Notes under the pieces: model-generated
The model's database searches: none
What the model was told of the DNA's origin: nothing
What the model saw: the letters and a program-made list of their open reading frames with translations, nothing else
Program-made: the position numbers and the translations under genes
Shown: positions 17,412-25,466 of the stretch, piece by piece
Numbering within the stretch: the stretch's first letter is position 1
Layout of the letters: each line of letters opens with the position of its first letter
NCBI GenBank assembly: GCA_002427105.1
Contig: DIPM01000014.1
Location: forward strand, 23,110 to 85,074
Length of the DNA: 61,965 nt
Source of the DNA: Marinilabiliaceae bacterium UBA5488
GTDB lineage: Bacteria > Bacteroidota > Bacteroidia > Bacteroidales > Marinilabiliaceae
Reading direction: 5' to 3'

Positions 17412-18317
17412 ATGGAAAAAATTAGAATAGCAGTTGTCGGCTACGGCAATATCGGGAAATATGCAGTTGAGGCAATACGAGCAGCCTCTGACATGGAACT
17501 GGCAGGAGTTGTACGTCGCCCATCTTCGAAGGGCAATGTTCCTGCCGAGCTTAGCAATATCAAAATAGTATCTGATATATCAGAACTGGGTAAAGTTGAG
17601 GTAGCCGTACTCTGCTCTCCTTCACGCGCCATTCCCGAGGTGGCTGTTTCTATCCTTTCCAAAGGCATTTCTACTGTTGACAGCTTTGATATACATGGTG
17701 ATGCCTTGCTTGACTTGCGCAAATTACTTGATAATAAAGCCAAAGAGCATAACGTGGCAGCGATAATTTCGGCAGGCTGGGATCCGGGAAGCGACTCGGT
17801 CATACGTACCTTGATGAAAGCCATGGCTCCCAAGGGTCTTAGCTATACAAACTTCGGTCCCGGTATGAGCATGGGCCACTCTGTAGTTGCCAAGGGGAAA
17901 AAAGGCGTCAGAGATGCCTTATCGATGACTATTCCGACAGGCACAGGCATCCATCGCCGCATGGTCTATGTCGAACTTGAAGAAGGCGCAGATATTGAAA
18001 CTGTTAGTGAGGAAATAAAGAACGACGGCTATTTCAGTAAGGACGAGACTCACGTTATACCGGTAAGTTCCGTCGATGAACTGAAGGATATGGGCCATGG
18101 CGTTCTGCTTGAGCATAAAGGCGTTTCGGGAAGCACACCGAATCAGTTGTTTGAATTTAGGATGAAAATTAATAATCCCGCCCTTACCTCGCAAATACTT
18201 GTTTCCTGCGCCCGGGCAGTGCTCCGCCAAAGGCCGGGAGCTTACACGATGCCGGAGATTCCTCCGATCGACTATCTCAGCGGCGACAAAGAGAGCCTGC
18301 TTAAAAAACTGGTGTAA
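17412..18317 (+). CDS. ddh: meso-diaminopimelate D-dehydrogenase
   Basis: A 301-residue NADPH-dependent enzyme that makes meso-diaminopimelate in one step from tetrahydrodipicolinate, feeding lysine and peptidoglycan synthesis. It has the N-terminal Rossmann motif IAVVGYGNIGKYAVEA, VDSFDIHGDAL near 88, SAGWDPGSDSVIR near 115-127 and the NFGPGMSMGHSVVAK substrate region near 145. A second ATG 24 bases upstream sits almost on the transcript start, so the ATG at 17412 was preferred. Confidence 0.94.
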   Translation: MEKIRIAVVGYGNIGKYAVEAIRAASDMELAGVVRRPSSKGNVPAELSNIKIVSDISELGKVEVAVLCSPSRAIPEVAVSILSKGISTVDSFDIHGDALLDLRKLLDNKAKEHNVAAIISAGWDPGSDSVIRTLMKAMAPKGLSYTNFGPGMSMGHSVVAKGKKGVRDALSMTIPTGTGIHRRMVYVELEEGADIETVSEEIKNDGYFSKDETHVIPVSSVDELKDMGHGVLLEHKGVSGSTPNQLFEFRMKINNPALTSQILVSCARAVLRQRPGAYTMPEIPPIDYLSGDKESLLKKLV

Positions 18318-18469
18318 AGGGAAGTAGAGGATGGAAGGTGGAGGATGGAAAATAGCAGCTTAGCATATAGCAGCTTAGCATTTTTCTAAACGCCAACAAG
18401 CTAATATGCTTTCCTGCTATCCTACTATCTTGCTAATATGCTAAAATGCTATCCTGCTAAAACGCTATT
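18318..18469. repeat. Degenerate short direct repeats between ddh and ackA
   Basis: The gap is filled with variants of two words, GCAGCTTAGCAT and GCTAATATGCT / CCTGCTATCCT, repeated many times with small changes. Similar word-like repeats of other sequence lie at 41176-41238 and 49316-49384. No ORF or clear hairpin terminator. Confidence 0.7.
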
Positions 18470-19687
18470 TTACTTACTCGCCAGAGCCTTCACGATTTCC
18501 ATTGTGTCCTGGGCTATAACAAGCTCTTCATTGGTGGGAACAACAAGCAGGCGAACTTTTGAGCCGCTAACAGAGAAATCAGCCTCTTTGCTTCGCAGTC
18601 CTTTATTCTTAGCGGCATCAACCTTCACTCCTATAAATTCGAGGCCCTCACAGATAGATGCACGGGTATCGTCACCGTTTTCACCTATGCCACCCGTAAA
18701 TACGATGGTATCTACACCACCCATGACAGCTGCATAACTTCCAATATACTTCTTGATGCGATAGGTGTACATTTCCATGCCCATCTTAGCGGCTTCATCA
18801 CCTTTGCTAATCGCGGCTTCTATTTCACGCATATCGGATGAGATACCTGTAACCCCCAACATCCCACTATGCTTATTAAACAAGATGCTTGCCGACTGAG
18901 TACCTATCATCTCCTTCTCCATGATGTATGTAACGGCTCCTACGTCCAAATCACCTGAGCGGGTGCCCATCATTAAGCCCTCAAGAGGGGTAAAGCCCAT
19001 TGAAGTATCTATCGATTTGCCATTCATAATGGCAGCCACTGAGGCTCCGTTGCCCAAATGACAGGATATAATCCGCTGATTGTGATAATCAACGCCAAGC
19101 ATCTCACAGGCCCTCTTACTTACAAAACGGTGGCTTGTTCCATGAAAGCCATAACGTCGCACTCCATATTTTTTATATAGGGAATTTGGGATAGCATACA
19201 TATAGGCATGCTTGGGCATAGTTTGATGAAATGCCGTGTCGAACACCCCAACTTGTGGCACATGTGGCAACAAAGTCGAAATCGCTTTAATCCCTTTCAA
19301 GTTCGGCGGATTATGTAAAGGCGCAAGTTCGATGCAATCTACCATCTTTGATATTACCTCATCAGTAATAAACACACTGGAGTTAAAAGTCTCCCCACCG
19401 TGCACAACCCTGTGCCCAACAGCGTCAATTTCTTCAAGCTCCTTAATGCAACCATGACGCTCGCTAAGCATCACACCGAGGATATAATCAATTCCTGTCG
19501 AATGGTCTAATATCTCCCCTTCAAGCAGCACCTTTTCACCATTTTCTTTTTCATGCTTTAAAAAAGAACCTTTAAGTCCGATTTTTTCTACTCCACCCTT
19601 TGCAAGTACCTCCCAATGCTCGGATGTCATGTTGAACAACTGGTATTTTATGGATGAACTTCCACAATTTAAAACTAATATCTTCAT
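18470..19687 (-). CDS. ackA: Acetate kinase
   Basis: A 405-residue enzyme that makes ATP from acetyl phosphate and ADP, releasing acetate. The N-terminal MKILVLNCGSSSIKYQLF, GHRVVHGGE near 90, VFDTAFHQTMP near 147, RRYGFHGTSH near 175 and FTGGIGENG near 330 are diagnostic. The ATG at 19687 was used. It is the third gene of a pta-dehydrogenase-ackA run on the minus strand. Confidence 0.97.
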   Translation of the reverse strand: MKILVLNCGSSSIKYQLFNMTSEHWEVLAKGGVEKIGLKGSFLKHEKENGEKVLLEGEILDHSTGIDYILGVMLSERHGCIKELEEIDAVGHRVVHGGETFNSSVFITDEVISKMVDCIELAPLHNPPNLKGIKAISTLLPHVPQVGVFDTAFHQTMPKHAYMYAIPNSLYKKYGVRRYGFHGTSHRFVSKRACEMLGVDYHNQRIISCHLGNGASVAAIMNGKSIDTSMGFTPLEGLMMGTRSGDLDVGAVTYIMEKEMIGTQSASILFNKHSGMLGVTGISSDMREIEAAISKGDEAAKMGMEMYTYRIKKYIGSYAAVMGGVDTIVFTGGIGENGDDTRASICEGLEFIGVKVDAAKNKGLRSKEADFSVSGSKVRLLVVPTNEELVIAQDTMEIVKALASK

Positions 19688-19738
19688 TTCAATATTTTCA
19701 ATGTTAATGAAACCCAATAAAGCCCATTTGCCCGCGGG

Positions 19739-20698
19739 TTATTTAAGAATTTTACGTCCTTCGGCATCATATTTATAAAAACCTTCGCCGGTCTGAACCC
19801 CCAGTCGCTTAGCTCTTACCATCCGTTTAATCAGAGGTGAAGCCTTGTATTTCGGCTCGCCAAACTCATCAAAAAGATTGTCCATCCATTTAACAACCTT
19901 ATTAAGTCCTATAATATCAGCCATATGAAAGGGCCCAAAACGCATTCCCAAACCTACTAACATCGTCTTGTCAATATCTTCCATAGTTGCAATACCTTCC
20001 ATCAGCGCCTCACAGGCCTCATTGAGAAGAGTAACGTAAAGTCTGACGCTAACCAGCCCTGCCGACTCTTCCACAGGAATCACATCTCTGTTAATCAACT
20101 TAACAAAAGTACAGACTCTTTGGTAGGCCTCATCCGTAGTATAAAGGCCCTTGACCACCTCAATTATGCGGGCTTCTGATGAGGTAACAAAGAAGTGAAG
20201 ACTTACGCACCTGTCCCGGTAAACCAATTCAGATGCCAATTCGGAGATTACTATTGTTGTCGCGTTGGTGGCAATAATAGCATCACGGTCAACTACTGCC
20301 TCAATGCCCTTGAATATCTCCTTACGCATATCGATGCTTCTGATACCGGTCTTCTCGTCAGAACGAATAGCCTCAATAACAAAATCACAATCTGCCAGGT
20401 CTTTATAATCCAGGGAGCCTTTTATTCGGCTTAATATTGCTCTCTTTTCACTAATTGTAAGACCCCAGTTCTCAATACGCTGATCCAGCTCTCTGCTAAT
20501 GCCCAGTATTGCGGATTCAATCTTTTCAAGGCTAAGCTCGATGAAAACAACTTCCATCCCATGCCATGAAGCAATTCTTGCTATGCTCTGTCCTTCTTTT
20601 CCACAACCTACAACGCCAATCTTAGAAAAAAGCGTCTTCTCACGCTTCTTTTTATGAAGTGCGTATTTCTCAATAGGTTCAACAACAATTTCTGCCAT
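19739..20698 (-). CDS. 3-hydroxyacyl-CoA dehydrogenase family protein, divergent
   Basis: A 319-residue protein of the 3-hydroxybutyryl-CoA dehydrogenase family. The NAD motif GVVGCGKEGQSIA keeps GxGxxG near 28, the catalytic His-Glu pair is visible in LHFFVTSSEARIIEVV near 170, and the C-terminal GPFHMADIIGL and GEGFYKY are standard. But the usual Asn of the VNRLL motif is replaced: the matching stretch reads LVSVRLY, and HFFNP has become HFFVT. The enzyme may have another substrate or low activity. It lies between pta and ackA, which normally adjoin, so it is probably part of the fermentative acetate/butyrate branch. Confidence 0.85.
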   Translation of the reverse strand: MAEIVVEPIEKYALHKKKREKTLFSKIGVVGCGKEGQSIARIASWHGMEVVFIELSLEKIESAILGISRELDQRIENWGLTISEKRAILSRIKGSLDYKDLADCDFVIEAIRSDEKTGIRSIDMRKEIFKGIEAVVDRDAIIATNATTIVISELASELVYRDRCVSLHFFVTSSEARIIEVVKGLYTTDEAYQRVCTFVKLINRDVIPVEESAGLVSVRLYVTLLNEACEALMEGIATMEDIDKTMLVGLGMRFGPFHMADIIGLNKVVKWMDNLFDEFGEPKYKASPLIKRMVRAKRLGVQTGEGFYKYDAEGRKILK

Positions 20699-20737
20699 TA
20701 TATTTTTATGAAATAAGTAATGTATTCTTCTGTCTAT

Positions 20738-21742
20738 CTATTTCCTTGCTAAGGCCTGATTGGCTGTGATAGCAATCAGACTGACAATATCGCTTACTGA
20801 GCAGCCTCGTGACAAATCATTAATGGGAGCTGCCATACCCTGCAGGATGGGACCTATAGCCTCGGCATGCGCCAGGCGCTGAACCAATTTATAACTTATA
20901 TTTCCTGATTGTAAATCGGGAAATACTAAAACGTTAGCATTTCCGGCAATCTCGCTCCAGGGTGCTTTCTTCTTCCCGATAGCGGCTATCAGGGCAGCGT
21001 CGGCCTGCAATTCGCCATCTATCTTCAAATCAGGACGCAGAGCTTTTGCTGTAGCAGTAGCTTCTACCACCTTGTCAACCATAGCATGACTGGCACTTCC
21101 TTTTGTTGAAAAACTAAGCATGGCAACTCGCGGGTCGATACCCGCGATGTTTTGGGCTGTTGTTGCAGATGAAATAGCGATATCGGCAAGTTGTTTTGCA
21201 TCAGGCTCAGGATGAACTGCGCAATCAGCAAAAACCAAAATGCCATCGTCACCAAACTCATTGTCTTTCAAAACCATAATAAAGGCTCCGGAAACTACGC
21301 TTATGCCCGGGATGGTCTTTACAATCTGAAAAGCAGGGCGCAAAACATCCCCGGTTGCACTCTCGGCTCCTGCAACCTCTCCATCTGCATCACCATTCTT
21401 AATCATAAGCACTGCCAGATAGAGTGGCTCTTTGACAAGCTTAGAAGCTTCATCTAAACTTAAACCCTTGCTTTTTCGCAACTCGAACAAAAGATTAGTA
21501 TAGCTTTCTATTTTATCGTGCTTGTGAGGATCTACAATCTTTGCTTTCTCTATATTTTTTAGCCCCAGGCGATTTGCCTTTTCTCCTATTAACTTAGGAT
21601 CTCCTATCAGGATTATGTCGGCAAAACCTTCTTTTGTAACGAGGTCAGCTGCTTGAAGCGTGCGTTCTTCCAATCCCTCAGGTAATACTACCCGTTTTTT
21701 GGATGCGAGCGCCCGGGCTTTCAATTTTTCTATAAACTCCAT
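20738..21742 (-). CDS. pta: Phosphate acetyltransferase
   Basis: A 334-residue short-form enzyme that converts acetyl-CoA and phosphate to acetyl phosphate for acetate kinase. GVVSGAFIM-like IPGISVVSGAFIM near 145, VFADCAVHPEPDAKQLADIA near 168-187, MLSFSTKGSA near 208 and VFPDLQSGNISYKLVQRLA near 275 are characteristic. It is the first gene of the acetate module, and a perfect 22-bp palindrome lies 44 bases upstream of its start. Confidence 0.96.
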   Translation of the reverse strand: MEFIEKLKARALASKKRVVLPEGLEERTLQAADLVTKEGFADIILIGDPKLIGEKANRLGLKNIEKAKIVDPHKHDKIESYTNLLFELRKSKGLSLDEASKLVKEPLYLAVLMIKNGDADGEVAGAESATGDVLRPAFQIVKTIPGISVVSGAFIMVLKDNEFGDDGILVFADCAVHPEPDAKQLADIAISSATTAQNIAGIDPRVAMLSFSTKGSASHAMVDKVVEATATAKALRPDLKIDGELQADAALIAAIGKKKAPWSEIAGNANVLVFPDLQSGNISYKLVQRLAHAEAIGPILQGMAAPINDLSRGCSVSDIVSLIAITANQALARK

Positions 21743-21785
21743 ATATAGTCAGTAATTTTTATCAGTGCCAAAGTATTTAAAAAAG

Positions 21786-21807
21786 ATTGTACAAACGTTT
21801 GTACAAT
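21786..21807. promoter_or_regulatory. Perfect 22-bp palindrome upstream of pta, operator-like
   Basis: The half-site ATTGTACAAAC is followed directly by its exact complement. The centre AAACGTTT is typical of LacI-family and some TetR-family operators. At 44-65 bases before the pta ATG it lies in the promoter zone. No regulator gene is next to it. Confidence 0.6.
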
Positions 21808-22032
21808 AAAACTAAAAAAAATAATCCGGACGATTATACATAGTAAGTTGAAGAAACACAATCGCGATAATACGCTCGGAGAGCTAATTATCGCTTAATC
21901 TCAAATTTTCAGAAATAATCGTTTTCCCGGCTATTGAAGCCACAAATTTAACAAAAAAAGAGAGAATATTATATAAAAAACCGTTTAAAGCATTAATAAT
22001 CCTTAGCTCAAAATACTTAAAACTGACAAATG

Positions 22033-22683
22033 CTATCTAAGCGGAGGCGTTCCACGCTTAGTGGTAATTACAACAACTCCGTTCTTAGCCTCCTCACCGT
22101 ATTTCTCAATGGCTGCATCCCCTTTTAGTACTCTGATTGATTTTATATTATACTCAGGCAGATGTACACGAGCGCGCATAATTTGGTTATCCAACACGTA
22201 AAGTGGCACATTGACATCAAGGCCGAAGCGTTTCATCGTTGCAATAAAATTCTTTTCATCTTCAGAAAGAGAAAAAACCACCGGGAGTATTACTCGTGAA
22301 TGAACTATTTCTCCATTCTTCTTAGCAGGTTTCCATGTCTCCATCAGGTCAATAACCCTGAGAGCCTCTAAATCCAGAAGCGGATCAACTCCCTTCTCTA
22401 CCTTAGCATCCATAAGCCGCCCATCCTTAGTTACTGTAAATGAAACTGTAACAACACCTTCAAGGCCGTTTTTCCAGGGCTCGTCGGGATAAATCAGGTG
22501 CCTGGCTATAAATTGATCTGTGCGCGATGGCTTACATGCAAACTTAGGCAGCCTATCAACTTCTGAATAAACAGAATCCTGTTCAACAGCAGCATATAAG
22601 CCGCTAAAACTCATGGTACTCAGCAGTATTGTAACTATAGCGACACCCATGGTTCTGATTACTTTTGCATCTATCTTTTTCAT
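22033..22683 (-). CDS. TonB C-terminal domain protein with a plug-like tail
   Basis: A 216-residue exported protein. After a signal peptide (to about residue 32, ending in LYAAVEQ) comes a TonB-type C-terminal domain: LIYPDEPWKNGLEGVVTVSFTV and DGRLMDAKVEKGVDPLLDLEA, then WKPAKKNGE and VILPVVF. The last 40 residues (IRVLKGDAAIEKYGEEAKNG then VVVITTKRG) copy the plug-domain signature of SusC-type TonB-dependent receptors. No long proline-rich spacer or transmembrane anchor is seen, so it is not a normal TonB. It stands alone between terminators; its role is unknown. Confidence 0.75.
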   Translation of the reverse strand: MKKIDAKVIRTMGVAIVTILLSTMSFSGLYAAVEQDSVYSEVDRLPKFACKPSRTDQFIARHLIYPDEPWKNGLEGVVTVSFTVTKDGRLMDAKVEKGVDPLLDLEALRVIDLMETWKPAKKNGEIVHSRVILPVVFSLSEDEKNFIATMKRFGLDVNVPLYVLDNQIMRARVHLPEYNIKSIRVLKGDAAIEKYGEEAKNGVVVITTKRGTPPLR

Positions 22684-22809
22684 AGCGATTCGGGATTTAG
22701 AAATATCTAATTAAGCTCTTGAGCAACAATTTAGCTAATCAAATTATTACAAGCGACAAAGACAATTATTGCAATAACTATACCAAAACATAGATTATAA
22801 AGGCTTTAG

Positions 22810-22857
22810 AAAAAAAATGCTGTCGCTGTGCGGATTCACACAAGGACAGCAATTTTT
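22810..22857 (-). terminator. Intrinsic terminator of the 92-residue gene
   Basis: A 7-bp stem (TGCTGTC with GACAGCA) enclosed by an A-tract on one side and T-tract on the other, so it can work in both directions. It lies 33 bases after the stop of the minus-strand gene at 22890. Confidence 0.7.
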
Positions 22858-22889
22858 ACATTCTTAACTACAAATTTCAGATGCTCCTA

Positions 22890-23168
22890 CTACTTCTTGC
22901 TTTTGTCTCTCATGGCCTCAATCTTCGCCATGACTTCACGTAAATTGTTGAAGTTGCTTTCGCTATCAGCCTCGCCGGAACTACGCTTAGATTTGCCCTT
23001 AGAACCAGGTTTCCCTTCACCTTCTTTATCTTTAAAATTAAAACCAGGATAAATGCGCGACTCCGAAAAGCTTTCAACACTCTCATAATCACAAAAATCC
23101 AAATACCGCATCAGCTCCTCGAAAAATGCAGCCTTCTCATCTCTCACTCTAACTCTGAAATTTCTCAT
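22890..23168 (-). CDS. Small hypothetical protein
   Basis: A 92-residue protein. The first 35 residues (KAAFFEELMRYLDFCDYESV) look like the helical opening of short Bacteroidota antitoxin-like proteins, and the last 50 are charged and low in complexity (KGKSKRSSGEADSESN). No toxin gene is adjacent. An intrinsic terminator behind it supports a real transcript. Function unknown. Confidence 0.5.
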   Translation of the reverse strand: MRNFRVRVRDEKAAFFEELMRYLDFCDYESVESFSESRIYPGFNFKDKEGEGKPGSKGKSKRSSGEADSESNFNNLREVMAKIEAMRDKSKK

Positions 23169-23593
23169 ACCTCCAACTAATAAATAATTATACCAACTTC
23201 ATCACAGTTAGTGTTAACAAAATATATATTAAGCTAACAACTAAATCCAGAGCATTATCATCCCTTCAAGCTTGCTGATTAATTCTAAGGAAAAATGCAT
23301 ATCCCATTAAATAAGCACTTTAGCTAAGTTTTTTTGCTAACCAAAAGGGTTTAGGAATAATTTCTGTTTAAATCTTATTACTAAATATATAAACAATACG
23401 ATTTGAAACGTCTTTGCGTTTACTTTTAGGATGCTTTTTTTGATATTTGAAAGAAATATAGGGATAAACCGGTGCGAATCATTGATGTACTTGAAAGTCA
23501 GCACAATTCAAGCAAAAAACAGCATACTGTTAAATAGAAATATTATTATGCTCTATTGCGATAGTAAGAGGCCTAACAGTATAAAAATAAAGA
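23169..23593. other. Intergenic gap of 425 bases, no gene found
   Basis: AT-rich sequence between two minus-strand genes. I see no ORF with family features, no strong hairpin and no repeat beyond short T-tracts (for example TTTTTTT near 23330 and 23440). The stretch 23460-23520 is more GC-mixed and could hide a small RNA, but nothing supports it. Confidence 0.5.
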
Positions 23594-24373
23594 CTATTCA
23601 ATTATAAAAGAGTCAGCATCCATCCATGCAGGGAATCTCTCTCTAAAGCGCTGCAAGGGTTTAAGTAGCAGGCTGCCATTGGTAAGACAATTTGTCCCAT
23701 CCGGAGCTTTTTCAATCACTGTGCCGTAAAAGTCAATCAGCCGCGTAGCTCCATTGTAGTTTTCATACTTATCCTTACCAACGCGGTTAACACCGGCCAC
23801 ATAACACTGGTTTTCAATTGCCCTCGCTTTCAAGAGAGCCTTCCAGGCATCTATTCTTTTATCAGGCCAGTTGGCAACATAAACTGCTAAATCGTAATCC
23901 CGGCGGTTACGGCTCCACACCGGAAAACGCAGGTCGTAGCACACAAACAATGCTATCCTCCATCCCTTGAATTCAAATACTACACGCTCGTTCCCGGCTG
24001 TGTAAACGGCTTGTTCGGCTCCCATCCTGAAAAGGTGGCGCTTATCGTAGTGAAAAACATCACCCGCGGGAGTTACAGCAAGCAAGCGGTTGTAATACTT
24101 ATCCGCTTCATACCAGGCTACACTTCCGATTATGGCAGCAGCTGTCGCTTCAGCCCACTTCTTCATTCGTTCAATTACCAGCTGATTGCTATTTTCGCTA
24201 GCTATTTTTGCCGGTTCCATAGTAAATCCGGTATTGAACATCTCGGGCAATACAATAATATCAGGAGTAAAACTACTGTTAAGAATTAATGACTCAATCT
24301 GCTGATAGTTTGTAAGGGGATCTTCCCATACTATATCAAACTGTAAAAGTGATATATTGAAATCCTCAGCCAT
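23594..24373 (-). CDS. Nitrilase-family amidohydrolase, omega-amidase type
   Basis: A 259-residue carbon-nitrogen hydrolase. The catalytic triad is complete: Glu in LPEMFNTGFTME near 45, Lys in HYDKRHLFRMG near 112 and Cys in ALFVCYDLRFPVW near 145. The MFNTGF and DLRFPVWSRN signatures point to the omega-amidase (YafV/Nit2) group, which deaminates 2-oxoglutaramate or 2-oxosuccinamate as metabolite repair. It starts 10 bases after the DUF6340 gene and is probably cotranscribed with it, without an obvious functional link. Confidence 0.88.
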   Translation of the reverse strand: MAEDFNISLLQFDIVWEDPLTNYQQIESLILNSSFTPDIIVLPEMFNTGFTMEPAKIASENSNQLVIERMKKWAEATAAAIIGSVAWYEADKYYNRLLAVTPAGDVFHYDKRHLFRMGAEQAVYTAGNERVVFEFKGWRIALFVCYDLRFPVWSRNRRDYDLAVYVANWPDKRIDAWKALLKARAIENQCYVAGVNRVGKDKYENYNGATRLIDFYGTVIEKAPDGTNCLTNGSLLLKPLQRFRERFPAWMDADSFIIE

Positions 24374-24383
24374 TAGTATATCT

Positions 24384-25439
24384 TCAAAGTCCCAGTCCTA
24401 CCTGCTCCTGAAGTTTTTCAGCTTCTTTAATTCTCTCGTTAAGCTCGTTATAATAACGATTTGCGCGCTCAACATCAAGTGAACTTGCACTGAAACTGCC
24501 TAAATCCTGAAATAAAGCACGGCTTTTATCAGCCCAGGCTGCCGCTTCGGCAAAATCACCCCTAATCTCGTATGAAAGCGCAATGTTAAAGGCGCTGATA
24601 GCCTTCTGCTTTTTGTTTCCCTCCTCAAATACATAATACCATACCCTCGCGGCCGATTCCCAATTGTGAGCCTTAATTAAATCATTAGCCCTCGAAAAAA
24701 GATGATGACCTGATGAGTAGTAGTATCTGCGCTGCTTCTCCCAAAATGGCGAGATGCGATCGGGATAATAACGCCCCATAAAATCTGCCAGCGACTCCAC
24801 AGAATTCCTTAAAGAGGGCATGGCCGACAAGTTGCTTGAGTACTGCGTGTCACGGTTATCCCAGTAGATAGAATCATTTTGAAGATACTCGTCTAACACG
24901 TCGCCATACTTGTCATATATTCTCCATAACACTTCGCCAAAGGCATCAAGTGTAGAATAATAATAACCGCCAAGGTCTATAACTTTAACTTCAGTATTAT
25001 ATGATACACCCTCCACGGCAATTACAAGGTGAGCATTATATTCGTCGATGATATCGGCGATTTGCTGCCTGCTCAATTGAACACCTGGTCGACCGGCAGG
25101 ACCCTTGTTAAGCGATACAGGATGCAGATATACAGAATCAAAAAACATCCTGTTATCAAGCTCTAAGACCATGGAATTGGCAACTCTCAAACCGAAATCA
25201 TCTATCCGGACAGTATCTATCGGAGTAGTAACACCATTGATGATTAATTTGTGAACACTATCGCCACTGTGCGGATAAGAAAAGTCAAGCACAACCGCCG
25301 AAAGTAAATCAGGAGGAACTGAATACTCCGCAGGCCTCATCACATCAATCGAAATTGATGATAGTGAGGTGCATGACAAAAACCCCAGCGGCAGCAAGGC
25401 CACCAATAGTATAAGCTTCAAATTCTTTAAGTATCCCAT
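24384..25439 (-). CDS. DUF6340 family lipoprotein with a TPR-like C-terminus
   Basis: A 351-residue lipoprotein (Cys near 23 in LLPLGFLSCTSLSSISIDVMRPA). The opening SIDVMRPAEYSVPPDL and the following strand VVLDFSY are typical of the DUF6340 lipoproteins of Bacteroidota. Residues 255-330 are helical and read like two TPR units (ANDLIKAHNWESAARVWYYV, then SYEIRGDFAEAAAWADKSRA). Probably on the periplasmic face of the outer membrane; role unknown. The amidase gene follows 10 bases later. Confidence 0.78.
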   Translation of the reverse strand: MGYLKNLKLILLVALLPLGFLSCTSLSSISIDVMRPAEYSVPPDLLSAVVLDFSYPHSGDSVHKLIINGVTTPIDTVRIDDFGLRVANSMVLELDNRMFFDSVYLHPVSLNKGPAGRPGVQLSRQQIADIIDEYNAHLVIAVEGVSYNTEVKVIDLGGYYYSTLDAFGEVLWRIYDKYGDVLDEYLQNDSIYWDNRDTQYSSNLSAMPSLRNSVESLADFMGRYYPDRISPFWEKQRRYYYSSGHHLFSRANDLIKAHNWESAARVWYYVFEEGNKKQKAISAFNIALSYEIRGDFAEAAAWADKSRALFQDLGSFSASSLDVERANRYYNELNERIKEAEKLQEQVGLGL

Positions 25440-25466
25440 TTGTCAAGGGTTTGAGAGTTGCACAAC

